A stretch of 64,000 nucleotides of DNA from Stercorarius parasiticus (GCA_013396915.1 VWZL01005205.1:434001-498000); one strand, 5' to 3'. Positions 28,401-41,730 are shown, counted from the first letter of the stretch. Numbers and translations: made by a program. The notes: a model not told the origin generated them from the letters alone.

Positions 28401-31400
28401 GTAAAAAAAACCAAACAAACTTAGGGCACTATCTAATGACTATGGATAGCATTTCACATCCATTTTGCAATGCAGCCTGTTATAAACCAGATTTTTTCAT
28501 ATACTGAAAAATGCAAACAAATGTGACAGCGAGGCAGACAACTTGCCGTTGCAGCAATACAACTGGTAGCAAAATCCAGTTAATCATCATTTTCTTCCAC
28601 ATCTTAAATTTGTCTTGCTTTCTAAAATGTGAAAACCACCAGCTATTCCTCCCCTTTTTATAAGACGTGACTCAGATGAGACATCAGTTTTCCCCTCCAG
28701 GTAAAAACCACAAAGATGAGATTGTGCCTTCTTTTGGCTTTGTATCTTCACACAAAGCTATGCGTGGTACACTACATTTGTTATGGTCAAACTAGCAAGA
28801 ATTTCTTTAGTATAGTAATTAAATTTGCTTAAAAGAGAAGCGGGTGAGTCACAATTGTGGAGTATTTTGCTTCTCATTCTTTATTACAAGTATTACAAAA
28901 ACTGTTCCCGTTTTGTTGCTCACAGTCTTTAAACTGAAGCCCAAAGCCTTCTTGTCAGTGGCATTATAATCTTTGCTGAAGTGATTATAGGATGGGAGAA
29001 AACTGAGACAACGGAAGGTGAAAGAGCAAATGGACCACTTGCTTTGAAGGATGTTATGATTTGGAGGCAAAAATCCAGGGTAAAAATTAGATTTAAAAAA
29101 GATAGGTTTATTAATTTAAAGAGAGTGTTTCTAACTATTGCAAAATCTCATTATTCTGATACATACTAACCATACACTTGTTACCTGCATGTTTGGCAAA
29201 ATTAATGAATATGAAATATTTTATATGGGAACCTTTGTATTGCCACAGTGAAGCTGACTTCAGAGTGCTGCACACGGATTTAGCCCAGACCAGAGAGGAA
29301 TAACCTTGGGATGGATTGCTATAAAGTTTGAAAGCTGATTAGGGGTTGTCTGATCTGCCCAGTTAAAATATAGTTGATTTTACATTGTTTTATTTGGATC
29401 AATAGTAGTGTTTGAATAGCAGTGTTTTGTATAGAAAAGGTTTAAGGCAGGAGTATACAAGATTAGGCTCCTCAGATATAGTGACTGAAAACTAAAGCCA
29501 CACACATGCAGTCACGTATCTTATTCTCCTTGTATTGTGGAGGAACGTCTCTTACGCCGCGGAGCAGGCACTGGCGACCCGGAGAACAAAAGGCACAAAC
29601 AGTGAGGTTGCCATAAAGGATGGAGCGTCCCTGGGCCCTCACAACCAGCCCTTCTACACTCGCAAGCTGCCTCCGTCAGCTCAATATTCGTGTCATTAAA
29701 TTCCCTGACCCTCGGTTTTATCAATCATTCAGTGAGTTCATTCATTTCATTGTGTAATCCATAGTTTGTAGGTGAGCGATAGCAATGCCTAATTCTGAGG
29801 GTAGGGCTCTCCAGCGATGCACAGTATGCTCACAGCAGGCTGGACTCTGTTTTGAAGCAGCTTCATTCAACTGCTGGAGACTATAGAGTCACCATAAAAA
29901 CTACCACCAGTACTAAACGTAAACACGCGTGTTAGGACAAACACCGACGCAGCTTATGGCCTTTCACCATCGATGTTGTCCCATCTGCCCCGCTCAACTG
30001 CGTTTTCCACAGTCACCTTCCTGGGACTCATCACTGTAACCTGGATTCTGTTTTTTTTAATGTGAAAATTTTCACAATCCTGTGTATTCACTAACATCCA
30101 AAGAGAAGGACTGCCTTTGAAAGTATTTTTTTTTCTCTTCAAAGGAAAAGCAGAAAGACAACAGGCAGCCATCAAAGAGGAAGAAAAGGCAGCCTAGAAG
30201 GACAAGGAGAGTAAAAATAGTAGTATTTCCCACCACATACTGTGAAGGAGAAGATACATAATTCTTAAAGTAGAGCCCAAATTTAAAAATAGTTACAGTG
30301 ACATATATGCAACTTCTTTAGGAGACAAATACTTTGTCTCTATACAAAACTATGTAACAGAAGAAACAGCACATGTAATTTTACTGGTACAGATTCAAAT
30401 TTTAACTAGTTAGGAAGAGTTAAAATAAGCTTTCTCTTCCAGATAATGAATTACTGAAAAGCAAGCAGAACTGTTGCATTCCTCTACAGCCCAAGACAAT
30501 CTTCAACAACAGGGCCTCAAGAGCAGTAACACACATTCTTCAGTTTACATGCCTGATTCTCTGAAATATATAACATAGAATCCAGAATTCCTAAAACTCA
30601 GCCAAAACCGGCTTTTTTTATATAAACGCATCAGAAGAGATTAAGTCCCCAAATCCCTCAACACTTGAACAATCTCAAGGAGAGAGTTTTTTTTTCCCTA
30701 AAATCAAGTATTGCTAATGTGATATTCCAACCAAAAAATATTCACTGCTCATAACCTTCAGCTATGATTTTTAGTGGCAACTTGTATAGAGAAAGAAAAT
30801 CTTGTTTTTTTCCCTAGCAGAAATAGAGGAAAACAGGTTTGCTGCTGCTTTTTTTTGGGGGGGCAGGGGGGGAAGGTAGAGGAAGAGCTCTTTTTAGTAT
30901 TAAGCATTCTCTCGCTTGTTTTTCTTGAAGGTTTCATTGGGAATTGGAAGCTTTCACAAACACATTTCCAGTGTTAAATGAGCATCATGAAACCAGTAAA
31001 AAGTAACCTAATAATAATTTCCTTTCTCTATTGCTCAGGCTTCAACCACTTGTTATTAGAACCTCTAGCAAACACATTTCTTGCTATTTTTACCAAAACA
31101 AAAGAAAGTTTGTGTGTCAGTCAAAATCTCTGCCTACTAAACAAATGCTACAGATGGACAAAAGAACACAACTTTGTCATCGATCACCTTCCAATTGAGG
31201 GTTCCACATGTATCATCAACAGGACAGCAAAAATAACTAGACCATTCCTAGTACTAGCAAAGGTAAAGAAATGTTCCTTACCACATTCATCTGCATTCCT
31301 GTATATAACTGATTTTAGGGCTGACTTTAGTGGTGATGTCTTAGAAAAGGTGACATGATGTGCCCCTTACTAAAATCAGTATCAAGATGACTTCAGTTTT

Positions 31401-32304
31401 AGATGACTAAAGAGCCAGATTTCATGAAACAGTCCACAATTCTTTATGAAATGCCATTCACACAGATACCTGTGTCAACTGAAGCATTTAATCAAGTCAT
31501 ACAGAGCAGATTGAGGTTCTAACCCTAACTAAACTTCTTTGAAAAAATCCAGTTTTTATGGATTTAGTTGCTTTTCACCAGAGCTACTAATTACCAAAAC
31601 TTGCACGACGTGCTTTAAAATTCTGAACCACTGCAGAAGTACAATTAAACACTAGCGTTCCCTAAAGCTAAACAAAAATCCTAAATGATACTAAATAAAA
31701 AATGAAGCAAAATTAACGTTTAAGTAAATATTTGGTTGGAACTGTATCTGCATATTTCACTGACAACGCAAGTAGCCTCTTCCCCTTTATGCACCTGTTA
31801 AAAACAGGCAAGGAGAATTCTGTCACCAGAATTATGCTGTGTTTCCGTTACAGAATCTTTTAGTGATGGTAACAAGATAGTGAGAACATAGCTTGCCTTC
31901 CAAATCACAGATTTGTAGCACATGGCTGGCACGTATAATATTTTTTATTCATATTGCATATTTGACATCAAAACCATTAGTAAGCAAACATGAAAACTGA
32001 TCTAGATTTAAAAAAAGAAAAAAATAAAACTAATTTAAAGTTGACATGTTATATAAATGATGTCAACCAAACATGATTTTGCACAGAAGAGGTCCCTCAG
32101 CAGCAGATGCAGTGCAGTTCGACTAGACGTGGATGCTAAGACTCTATTGTTAGAAGGCCATACTTCCATTACCAAGCATGATTCCTGCATGACTGAAAAT
32201 GGGACGCATGAGGCACAATCCTTCATTATATGCATATTTCTACAAAGATTCTGTTTTTCCAAAATCAGAATTGTTAATAAACAGAATTACTGAAAACAGA
32301 GCCA
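25431..32304. other. Intergenic, no gene recognised
   Basis: No exon with conserved protein content is recognised. A small GC-rich patch lies at about 29540-29650 and a G-run motif at 30857-30872. Open frames, such as one of 126 codons at 30978-31358, show no family features. Confidence 0.55.
30857..30872 (+). other. Potential G-quadruplex motif
   Basis: G7, CA, G7 follows a T run. Each G7 can contribute two G3 tracts, which fits an intramolecular quadruplex with very short loops. Confidence 0.5.
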
Positions 32305-32655
32305 TGACAGGGTCAGAGTAGGTCATCTATTCTATCCCATACCCAAGCGCAGGATTAATTTAACCCATTCCTGACAGAGATTAGCCTAATCTATTGGTTT
32401 TAAAAGCCTGTAATTACAAAAATTATACAACTCTCCAAACAACACCCAGGGTTTCACTACAACAACTGGAATAAATATTGTAGTGCCTAATCTTAACTCC
32501 CTGTCTTATCATTTTAAATATTATTTCTTGTCCTAGTTGCAACTAAAGAGAAGCGTATTTCCCCTTTGCCTCCGCACCTATCCTGGAGGTTTTTGCAGAC
32601 TTTGAATATGCTCAGTTCCAATAGCCCGCCCTTTCTTCTCTGGACTGAGGAATAA
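32305..32655 (-). mobile_element. Ancient CR1-type LINE 3' fragment
   Basis: On the plus strand, ordered blocks match an old CR1 subfamily in reverse complement: ggtcatctattctatccc, then gcgcaggattaat, cctgacagagattagcctaa, tttaaaagcctg, cttgtcctagttgcaac, tttttgcagactttgaatat, and finally tctggactgaggaa. Block order and spacing agree with CR1 copies shared by birds, crocodilians and turtles. It is much more diverged than the neighbouring copy at 32916 and is a separate insertion of a different age. Subfamily naming would need a repeat library. Confidence 0.65.
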
Positions 32656-32915
32656 AATCATTGGCATAGAAACTGCATTACACTTGTTCAAAATACGCAT
32701 GGTCCTGATTTTGAAAATAACTTCTCAAACATGTAGCCCAAATAAATCCCACAGATCCGTTTGTTTTCACACACTGAATGACCAAAGCTCAAATTTGAAC
32801 TCGCAACAGGGGATTCTGATTTGTTCCCTGTGCCAACTTATACCTGCAGCTTGTGTTAACGTTATCCCCTTGGACCATGGGTAGGTAAGTAGAGAAGAAC
32901 AAAGACTGTACGTCT

Positions 32916-33471
32916 CATAGAATCACTTAGGTTGGAAAAAACCTTTAAAATCATTGAGTCCAACTGTTAACCTAACACTGCCAAGTCCACCACTAAACCA
33001 TGCTGTCCCCAGGTGTCACATCTACCCATCTTTTAAATACCTCCAGGCAACTCCACCACTTCCCTGGGCAGCCTGTTCCAATGCTTGATAACCCTTTCAC
33101 TGAAGAAATTTTTCCCAATATCCAATCTAAACCTCTTGGCACAACTTGAGGCCATTTCCTTTTGTCCTATCGCCTGTTACTTGGGAGAAGAGACCAACCC
33201 CCACCTCTCTACAACCTCCTTTCAGGCAGTTGTAGAGAGCGATAAGGTCTACTCTCAGCTTCCTTTTCTCCAGGCTGAACACCCTCAGCTGCTCCTCGTA
33301 AGACTTGTTCTCTAGACCCCTCACCAGCTTCATTGCCCTTCTCTGGACACGCTCCAGCATCTCAATCTTTCTTCTTGTTGTGAGGGGCCCAAAACTGAAC
33401 ACAGTATTCAAGGTGGGGCCTCACCAGTGCTGAGTACAGGGCGACAATCACTTCCATAGTCCTGCTCGCCA
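32916..33471 (-). mobile_element. CR1 LINE, 5'-truncated, younger copy
   Basis: The minus-strand element starts near 33471 and ends with the typical CR1 3' terminus at 32916 (plus strand catagaatcac, then ggttggaa). It encodes the decayed C-terminal part of CR1 ORF2. The blocks [36 protein letters not shown] and [18 protein letters not shown] are the hallmark end of the reverse-transcriptase protein. About 550 bases remain, so it is a dead, 5'-truncated insertion. A 95-codon open frame at 33127-33411 is a relic of this protein, not a host gene. Confidence 0.95.
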
Positions 33472-36400
33472 TACTAATCCTGATAGAAGGTATCTCTTTT
33501 TCTGTTATCTCCAGTCGCACAAGCACAAGAAATCACAGTTTTCAGCCTTGTGCATACAGAAACTACCTGGGAAGGTTATGCAGGTGGGCAAGACCACCTC
33601 TTACTCTCATTTGTCTCCCTAGTGGATGTGCAAGGTGGCTCAGGTTTTCTAAGGTATAAAAGCACTGGTCTTACCAATGACATTCATTTTCCACGCTGAT
33701 GCTTATCCTACCTCACACCAAGAACATAGCTTTTTCTTGGGGAAAAAAAAATGGAGCCATGGTCCAAGTTCCCTCGAACAATCGGTACTGGCACTAAGTG
33801 CCAGTGATGCGCCAGGGAGAGCCATCACCAACTGCCGAATCTGGTAGCAACAACAAAACCATGAAGGGAAAAAGCCTGATAGCAAGCCAGTCACCAAATC
33901 ACTGCTCCCACAGCCATGCCTGGGAACCGCTATGTTGCCTTGTGTTCACGGAAGGGCAGTTGTGTCAATTTAAGGAAATAATTCATAATCTACATTATAG
34001 TCTGGATTGGTATACACACCCCAGGTATTACAGAAGAAAGACTGAAATGTACAAGTAAATCATAGGAAACTATAAGCTGCTATTAGGATCTAACAATTAA
34101 AAAACAATAATCAGACATATTTCTGACTTAAGGAAGAATCACTGACATTCGATAAGAGTTTTGTAAAACCCCACCTAAATTACCGTAAACAGTTCTTACC
34201 ACTGATGTCAAACAAAGAAGTGTTTAAACTAGAACAGGTGCAAACAAAAGCCAGTAAGATGAGCAGGGAATAGAAAAGCCATCTTACAAGGGGATCTTAT
34301 TTTGTCTTGTCAAACGGCTACACTCTATAAATACACTAACAGGATGACACCATAGGAGGGAACTATTTAAACTAAAATATGAAGTTGTCACAAAGAACAG
34401 TGGTTGAGGTATTTTAAATGTTGAATAGGTACTTGCCATCATGATTGTTAAGGACACGTATCAAAGCAGAGGCTCCTCCCATCAGATTAAGAATAATTTG
34501 AAGCTGAATACTTGCATCCACATCTCACAAGCTTGGATCTTTCGACAGCTTGACAGCTACTACAAGTTGTTAATGCCACAGGTCTCTATCTATCCCGACA
34601 TTGAACATGGATGATCTCTGGTAACTTCAGCCATGTCAGAAGAAGCTGTAAGGAATCTCTGTTGTTATTGATACTTTATTTTATTTATAGGGATAATTTT
34701 ACTATATTATTGCAAGCATAGCCTGTCTATGTCCCCAAAAGGTATGCCACTATATCCTATCCTACAAAAAAAAAACCAACAACCCTACACGCTTAATGTA
34801 ACAGCAGCCTGAACTGATACAATCCTGTAGCAAGTCACTCCATTTCCACAAGGGTTAAGTAGATTCTAGGCAAAGTTAAGTCCAAACAGACAACTGTGGG
34901 ACAATGACCTATGTTTCACCAAAATTCTTCTACAAGCTCTCTAAAATAGGAGAGCACTACTCCCTTCTACTGAACTTGCAGAGTAACACATTATTCTCAA
35001 TCAGCTCATAGTTCTCCTTCCAGTATCACACCTACCTCAATACACTGAGTTCCTCTTTTCTCCCTCAGGTTCCTTATGACCTTTCTATTTATACCCTTAA
35101 AAAGTAAACTGAAAAAGAACGGAAAGATAAAGCACCTCAGCCTGTAGCCACTATAAACTCTGTACTGTAAGATCACTTTCAAGTTTGTTTTGCCTACACT
35201 TTTTTATACCTACACTTTTACCAAATGGCTTATGACACAAAATACTGCCATGTTACTGCCCTTTTAATCATAAGCTTACTCTGCACCCAGTTCACAGTCC
35301 TTACCTACAAGTTAGTGTAGCGATCCCACTGCATTGACTGAATTTGCTTATTCTTGTAGGCATTTATTAGAATACAATTACAAAGAGAGATGAACTGATT
35401 GTCACCCTCCTTTCCAGAATTCTTCAGCCACGCAGGCAGCTCTACTTTTTCACTTCGCAAAACATGCATGAGGAGAGATGAGAATGCTAGTGAGGAGTAG
35501 CTACTAAGATTTATGTTCCTGTTCCAGTCCGACAACTTTAGCAAGAGCTTATAGAAGACATGAATGGAAATCAGTTTCAGGATTTAGAGAGTTAACTAGA
35601 AACAAACCTAAGGCTAGCAATGCAAAAAGCAAGTCTTATCATTTCCTTGCTTCCACAGACATGCTATTTCTTAAATCTAATCACATTTAGAAACTACATT
35701 TAAAAAAAAAAAGTAAAGTATTTTACAACATGCTGAAAAAAATAAATCTTCTCAGCCTTGCACAGCTGACCTAAATTACCCCCACTAAGTACACCCCACC
35801 CGGTAAGGCAGCTGATGGCTATGTGGGTTTCAAACTGTCTAAAAGAAAACACCATGCAATCAGAGATGTTTACCTCATTTAAGTGTTGACATAAAATTAT
35901 AACTCTGATTAGAAAAAAATACCAAATATTTGTTCAGTTTCCTGTAGAACTCCAGTTCAGCAACATACAAGCCTTTCACATTCGCTTCTGTCTTTGCTAA
36001 TGAAATGATCACACATTCAAACACTCCTGTTAAAGGAAATCTTTATGTTTCAGAGTAACTTCACTCTCCCAAAAAGTTTAACTGAAGCTAAAGATCTTCA
36101 AAGTAAAAGTAGGCTTGTACTAGAAACTCATCACCACCTGTCACATTTTCCCCCCTAAATTGAAAGACCATACATATTCAACACCTACACTGAGGAATTT
36201 CATTAATTCAAAAAGACATCATTTGCAATTTATTATATTAAGCTGACAGAAAACTAACAGCCACTCTTTCTACTGATGTTTGTCTTCTCAAGACACAGGC
36301 TGCTTGCAACAGTTGGGCAGCTTAATTACACAGAAGCACTACCCTGGCACTGCACAGGCGTGCTCCTGTCATCAGGTGTTCACTAAGTCATTGACACTGT

Positions 36401-37300
36401 CACGCTTAGCTCAGAGATGGTGGATGTGTACCCAACTGCAGGAGCAGTAGTCCACACTCCACATGCAGGCATCGCTGGGAGCAGCCAGCCACAAAAAGCG
36501 TGGGGTTTTTTTTCCATTTTAAAGCTAAAACAGCACTAAGCTTTATCCGAGTCTTCAAAGTTAATTGACATGCAGCATCCACGCTGCCCGAACCAAGGTT
36601 ACTTACTGTGGCCAGGCCTTACATTAAACCCAAAATTTTCTCCACTGGGAACTCTGCTATATCTAGTGTTAGCAACTTCAGAGTGAAAGGAAAATCACGG
36701 ACGAGTACAAATAGGATATTTACAACCTCACGTAACATGGTGGTGTTAAAAAAAAAAAAAAGGCTGTTTTGAGACCTGTTAAGTTTGAAGTGATAACACG
36801 CATTCACTATAAAACTTAGGAAAGACTTCTTAAAATAATGATCAGCTACAATCAAACCTAAGACTCTTTAAATGCCTTTCAAAACAGTTCTTTTGAACAT
36901 AAAACAATCTAAAGGAATCCCTCTCATACTTTGTGCTCTTCCATCTTACCAGCAAACACCTGAGCAAACTTTTAACTATGTATGCTTTAGTACTATTCTA
37001 ACTTTATATAAATTAGGAGATAAGAGTACAAAGCTTCCAGGTATTTTAAAGAAAAATTAACAATGTAAATATTTATTTCACCACTACTTGGCTTAAAACA
37101 ACTAACTTATAACCAGTTCACTTGAGCTTCTAAACCTCAAGGAACTAGTATAGACATCTAAACCACGTTGTATGTGTTCTTGACTTCAAAAAGCTGTCTG
37201 CTTTAATAACAAAGTACGGCTTATCTACTTAAACAGAGCAACTGTTTCTGTTTGCAGGAAAGAATACATAGAAGTGAAACAGGATTTTTTAATATTTTTT
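33472..37300. other. Intergenic between CR1 and the PWWP2A 3' end
   Basis: AT-rich sequence without recognisable exons, RNA genes or recent transposons. Part of it could belong to a longer PWWP2A 3' UTR if a signal further left is used, for example a TTTATT on the plus strand at 37072-37077. Confidence 0.5.
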
Positions 37301-37317
37301 TTTTCCACATTACGAAA

Positions 37318-37323
37318 TTTATT
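37318..37323 (-). terminator. PWWP2A: Candidate distal PWWP2A poly(A) signal
   Basis: TTTATT on the plus strand gives AATAAA on the minus strand, in the context acacaataaatttcgtaatg. It lies about 2.1 kb after the stop codon. Confidence 0.45.
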
Positions 37324-38320
37324 GTGTGTTTATCACATTCAAAAAGCATTGACCAGTGGGGGTTTTTGGTAACTGTTAGAATGCCAAGGTAAAGCTGGTA
37401 TATTTGGAAGCTTAATTAGCACCTAACAGAGATTACTGTAAAGTTGAAGAAAATTTAACCGTGTATTTGACACTTCAGACTTCCAATAGTTCTGTGGGCA
37501 CAACAGAATAATTTAAAAAGTTAAAAAGAAACAATGATTTTGAAAGACCAGACACTTTCATGAACATATGAAATTTAATCTTAACTTAAAAAGATTTTAA
37601 GGGTTTGATGATTAAATCCTTATCCCCATCTTGATGTCTGTTAAAAAAAAAAATCTAACTTCAGCCTAAGCTTAAATTTTTTTTTTTTTTTAAACATCTT
37701 TTATGATTGCCTACATGGGCAATTATGGAAAAAACAGGATGAAAACTGCTTTGGGATGAACACTGAGAGATTCTTCACAAGTCATTGCAAGGCTGAAACA
37801 GGAGTGGGTTGGAGAAGAGACAGTAATTCACATGGTCAGATAAGGACCAAAACTAGAGGAAAAAAAATGTAAAGTCAGTTGCATGAAAATGCCCCAACAT
37901 TGAGCAAAATACATGCAAGAAAAGCTGAAATAACAGTGGAGAGTGGGTCTGATTAGGTTTTGATAGATGGAGAAAACTGAAAACATTTCCCCACTGTATA
38001 AGTGACATTATCCACAGTATTGAAATATATGGAACAAAATCTCATTAAGGGAGAAATTTGATAAACTTTACAGAAAGCCCTCTACAGAGCTAGTTTTGAA
38101 ACAAAAGGGACAGATAATTGCTTAATCTCAAAATTAAGACTGAAGTATACCAATAGTACTTTACATCAAACAGTTATCTTTAAGAATGCGTGAGAAAGGA
38201 CAATTTACTTTTTTTAAAGGGTGTCCTCTAAATACGGCATACATATGAAGTACTCTAACATCCTGGATTTTTTTCAAAGCTTTTTGAGAAACACACACAA
38301 ATAATTCAGATTTAGTCAAT

Positions 38321-38326
38321 TTTATT
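38321..38326 (-). terminator. PWWP2A: Candidate proximal PWWP2A poly(A) signal
   Basis: An AATAAA on the minus strand lies about 1.1 kb after the stop codon. Within 20-35 bases there is a GT-rich element (tttgtgtgtgtttctc on the minus strand), which is the expected downstream element. Confidence 0.55.
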
Positions 38327-39455
38327 TACAGTTTGTTTTTTTTACATTTCAGAGCATTACACAATTACATATTCTCATTTTCTGACCTGCAAACAGATAC
38401 CTTAAACGGAAATATTAAAAAAAAAATGAAGTTAGATACATCCAAAATGCAACAATTACACATCTGACAATTCACAAAGTGTAATTTACTAGGACGTATC
38501 CTAAGAATTTAGGAACAACCAGTCAGGAGAAAATCTGACCAATTTCAGCAATCAATTATTTACACATTCAAAACAAAGCCTCTCTTAATCTAAACCTCCA
38601 GGCAAATGGCCTGAAAGATTTCTTCAGGAAGAAAGACCAGAAGTTATGATACACACCTATGCAGCATTAACAGCCCTTGATCCCAAATACTGAGCGACTT
38701 CTCAGCTTTGTCTTAGAGCTACAGGCATCCCTCTCAGCTTCTCAGACCCTGAAGTGTTATATTTGTGCCCCCATGTGCATAGAAAGGCTGAGTGTTTAAG
38801 TGGTCACTACGATAAAACCCCATTTAACCTGGTCTTTAAGCTACACGATTCTTCTTCCTTAAAAATTTCAGCACATCTTCTAATGCCGTTTAAACTGGCC
38901 TGTGTGGATTGGGGCATGCCTCCTGAAGATGTTTAAGCATGATTTGAACCAATTTGCACTGGCCAGACTAAATACATTAGAGACTTTTTAAAATAATCTT
39001 TAAAGACCATTTAGACAAGGCTTACATATCTACACTTCCCTGATGGGCCACCTAAAAAAAAAAAAAGTCACAGCTACTTTCATCCCTTGTGTTAACCCTT
39101 TGCCACACAGCAACTAGTTATATACTGGGTAGAAACTACTAAAAAATTCCCTGCAAATAAGCTGCCTTTCAGCTGAGGCTATGGCTCCTATGCATTGGGT
39201 GTTGGAGGAGTTTTTTTTTTCTTTAAAAAAAATTCTCACTTGAAAAATACTGAAGTCCTCACTTTAGGCTAATTTTGATTGCATGTTCAATTTGCTTAAC
39301 TGTCAAGAAACTGCTACAAATGGAACAATTTTAGTATAAAAAGAGCGGTCAACCGAGTGCAACTTCTGACTTGGCAAGTCCTTCATGGTAGTTCTCTAAC
39401 TAGGCTATGAATTTTGTGGAGCCTCCAGATTTCTTGCCTACCTTACTGTCCATGT

Positions 39456-41139
39456 TCACGTTTCAAACTGTGTCAGCAGGGCCCGAACCTCGGGAGTCAG
39501 CTGCTTAGCAGCCTTAGCTGCCTCTGTGACGGCCTTGCGGTAAAGACCCTTTCTCTTCTTATTAAAGCGCAACTGGAAGCTTTCTAAAAAGGGGGATAGT
39601 TGTGCAAGAGCAAGAAAAGATGTTGTTGTGGAGCCAAACCACGAGATACGAGCCTCCTGTCGGACTAAAAGGCCATTATCTTTCCGGCTCACAGTTATGG
39701 TAAGAATACGGGCTGGCCACCAAGGGAAGCCATAAATCTTGGCCCAGACAATGTCCCCTACACATACGGTCCTGCCATCTGGTGTGACACATTTAGAGAC
39801 GTTTTTGGAAAAGACTTCCGTTTTCAAGGAATTACTGAGCTTTTTCTCTTCCTTTGAAGAGGAGGAGGAGGAGGAGGAAGGTGCATGCATGCTGCCTGGA
39901 GGAAAATCAAAGCTTTCAGTAGAGCTACACTCAGAGTTGGTAGATTTCAAATCATCTGTGCTATCACTACTACAAACTGATGCACTGGAAGAGTCAGATT
40001 TCTTTTGATTAAGGGTCATGTAAACCGTTATATTGCTTTTGCTGCCTCTCTTGCCCAATGTCTGGTGTTCATCCTGATCAACAGTTACATGCACTTCACT
40101 CGTGTCCTGAACCTCACTGCTGGCCTCTTCAGGGCCTTTTGAGGGGCTCTGATTTTCTGAAGGGGCCTCACCTGCTGAGCGGGTGGAGGAGCAGCGAGAC
40201 TGGGGCTTAGTTGCCATCTTGCCACTCCGTATTTTCTCAAGTCCTGTCTTGAGAGAGGAGTCATTTTCTTCATTCCGATACCTTTGTGGCTTTAAACGCA
40301 ATCGCGGTGGGAGGGAACCTGAGCTGGTGTTCTGAAGACGCCGCGTGAAGTGGACCTTTGAATGTGCATTTTTGGAAGAGGAGGTTGCACTCTGCTTCTT
40401 TTGTGCCTTTTCTTTGGCCATTTTCAAGACTTCCCGAGCTTTTGCATGATCCATGTTTTTGCTCTGGAGAACTTTTTTTGTATTTAACTGCGCTTTTGAA
40501 GTATTTGCTTGTGCAGAAACTTTAACTACTCTGCTTCTGCTGTGGGCGATATTTGAAACCTTGACCACAGCATTCCTTTTCTGGCTTTCATTTTGGCTTT
40601 TTCCATCCACTTTATGGTCAGTCTTAAGTTTTTTATTCACAGTAGTCACACTCTCATTTCTTCGTTTTTTATTATCCTCATATTTTGAAGAGTCACTTGC
40701 ATTGCCACCTTTTTTTATTTCCTTTTTTTCTGCAACAACACTGTTTTTGCACTTGTCACATAAGACCTGCCGGGGTCGTAGTTTGATAGCATTCATTATA
40801 GAAGTGGGTTCCTCCCTGTACATTTTACGCTTGGGCCGCTTAATTTTCCGGGGTGGAGGCTGAGGTATTGACTGGTTATATGTGTCCCTGATAAACAAAG
40901 GAGGAGGATATGGCGCTCCCTCATGAAAGAGAGGAGGTGGTTTTGAAGTCCATAGGCTTTTAGCTATGCTAGGTTCTGATGGCTGCGTGAGAGGAGAGTC
41001 ATCAGGGACTGCAGCATTTGATTCACACTTCATCTGTGCCTCATCTTGGAATGGTTTGCTTTGGAGCTGCATGGCTTCGGGCTTATCCTTGTATTCCCTT
41101 TTAGGAAATATGGTCACAGGGATTCCATGGGGTCCAAAC
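39456..41139 (-). CDS. PWWP2A: PWWP2A, large exon 2 with PWWP domain and stop codon
   Basis: PWWP2A is a nuclear chromatin reader that binds H2A.Z-containing and H3K36-methylated nucleosomes and recruits an MTA/HDAC/RBBP subcomplex of NuRD. The exon begins with the last base of an arginine codon, then encodes 560 residues from FGPHGIPVTIFPKRE to LLTQFET. Order: proline-rich segment (PPPLFHEGAPYPPPLF and PQPPPRKIKRPKRK), basic internal region with a CDKC motif, serine-rich acidic stretch with eight consecutive serines, then the C-terminal PWWP domain (39510-39767) with the signature GFPWWPA at about 39710-39730. Basic KKRKGLYRK and a helical tail follow. The acceptor on the minus strand is ctttaag. 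It joins in phase to the donor at 53300, restoring SKR-FGP. An ATG-like frame start at 41192 is only intron read-through. The exon is intact and very similar to the mammalian protein. Confidence 0.97.
39855..39878 (-). repeat. PWWP2A: Serine-coding TCC trinucleotide run in PWWP2A
   Basis: On the minus strand six TCC codons plus TCT and TCA encode eight serines between HAP and KEEKK. The six uninterrupted units make this a potential length-variable coding microsatellite within the serine-rich segment. Confidence 0.9.
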
Positions 41140-41730
41140 CTTAAAGAGAAATAAAAAAAAAAATAAAGGTTTTGAGGGATCTTTTGCTGCATTTATTAAA
41201 AAGCATTTGAAAACCTGCCCACATCATGTAGCCACCATTTGAAAGATGAAAGATGTGACTCCCAGGGCAAAATTAAAGCTTCATATCTAGCCTTATAAGC
41301 TTTGAAAAAGCAGGACACCAAAAACAAGTCAGAGAACATGAAATACACAGCTTTGCTTACTATCAGTTTCTCTTTCATCTACAAGATGCCCTGAAAATAT
41401 AACAAAAAAATATCACCTAGAGACAGAAGAATTACCTTTGTACTTTTAGAAAATGCTAAAACATACAAACTACACACTCATCAAGTCAATTCATCCATAC
41501 CAAGTCAACTTATGTGAAGAAGGCATCTTCAGTAACTTTTAAAAAATTCTTCCATTCTTAGGATAGCACAAAATCTTAGGATGTTTATCTTAGGATAGCC
41601 AAACATGTTTCAGATTTATTCAAGGGAAATACAGACTGCATAAATACCTCCATCGAACAAAGATTGCCACCATTCTTCATCCACAAGAGATTAGCACTTG
41701 ATCATCTGACGCACTACAGCCTAAAACTTA

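Larger units (their letters stand above)
37301..39455 (-). other. PWWP2A: PWWP2A 3' UTR (longest form suggested by signals)
   Basis: Sequence following the PWWP2A stop codon on the minus strand. Two candidate poly(A) signals suggest 3' UTRs of about 1.1 kb and about 2.1 kb. The region is AT-rich with several T and A runs. The end point is inferred, as no transcript evidence is available. Confidence 0.5.

Noticed and set aside
33127..33411. 94-residue minus-strand protein as a host gene
   Set aside because: It is the C-terminal part of CR1 reverse-transcriptase ORF2 inside a truncated CR1 copy.
39456..41192. Taking the ATG at 41192 as the PWWP2A start
   Set aside because: Residues before FGPHG are intron read-through (polypyrimidine tract translated as Phe/Tyr). 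The acceptor at 41140 and in-phase donor at 53300 show it is an internal exon boundary.
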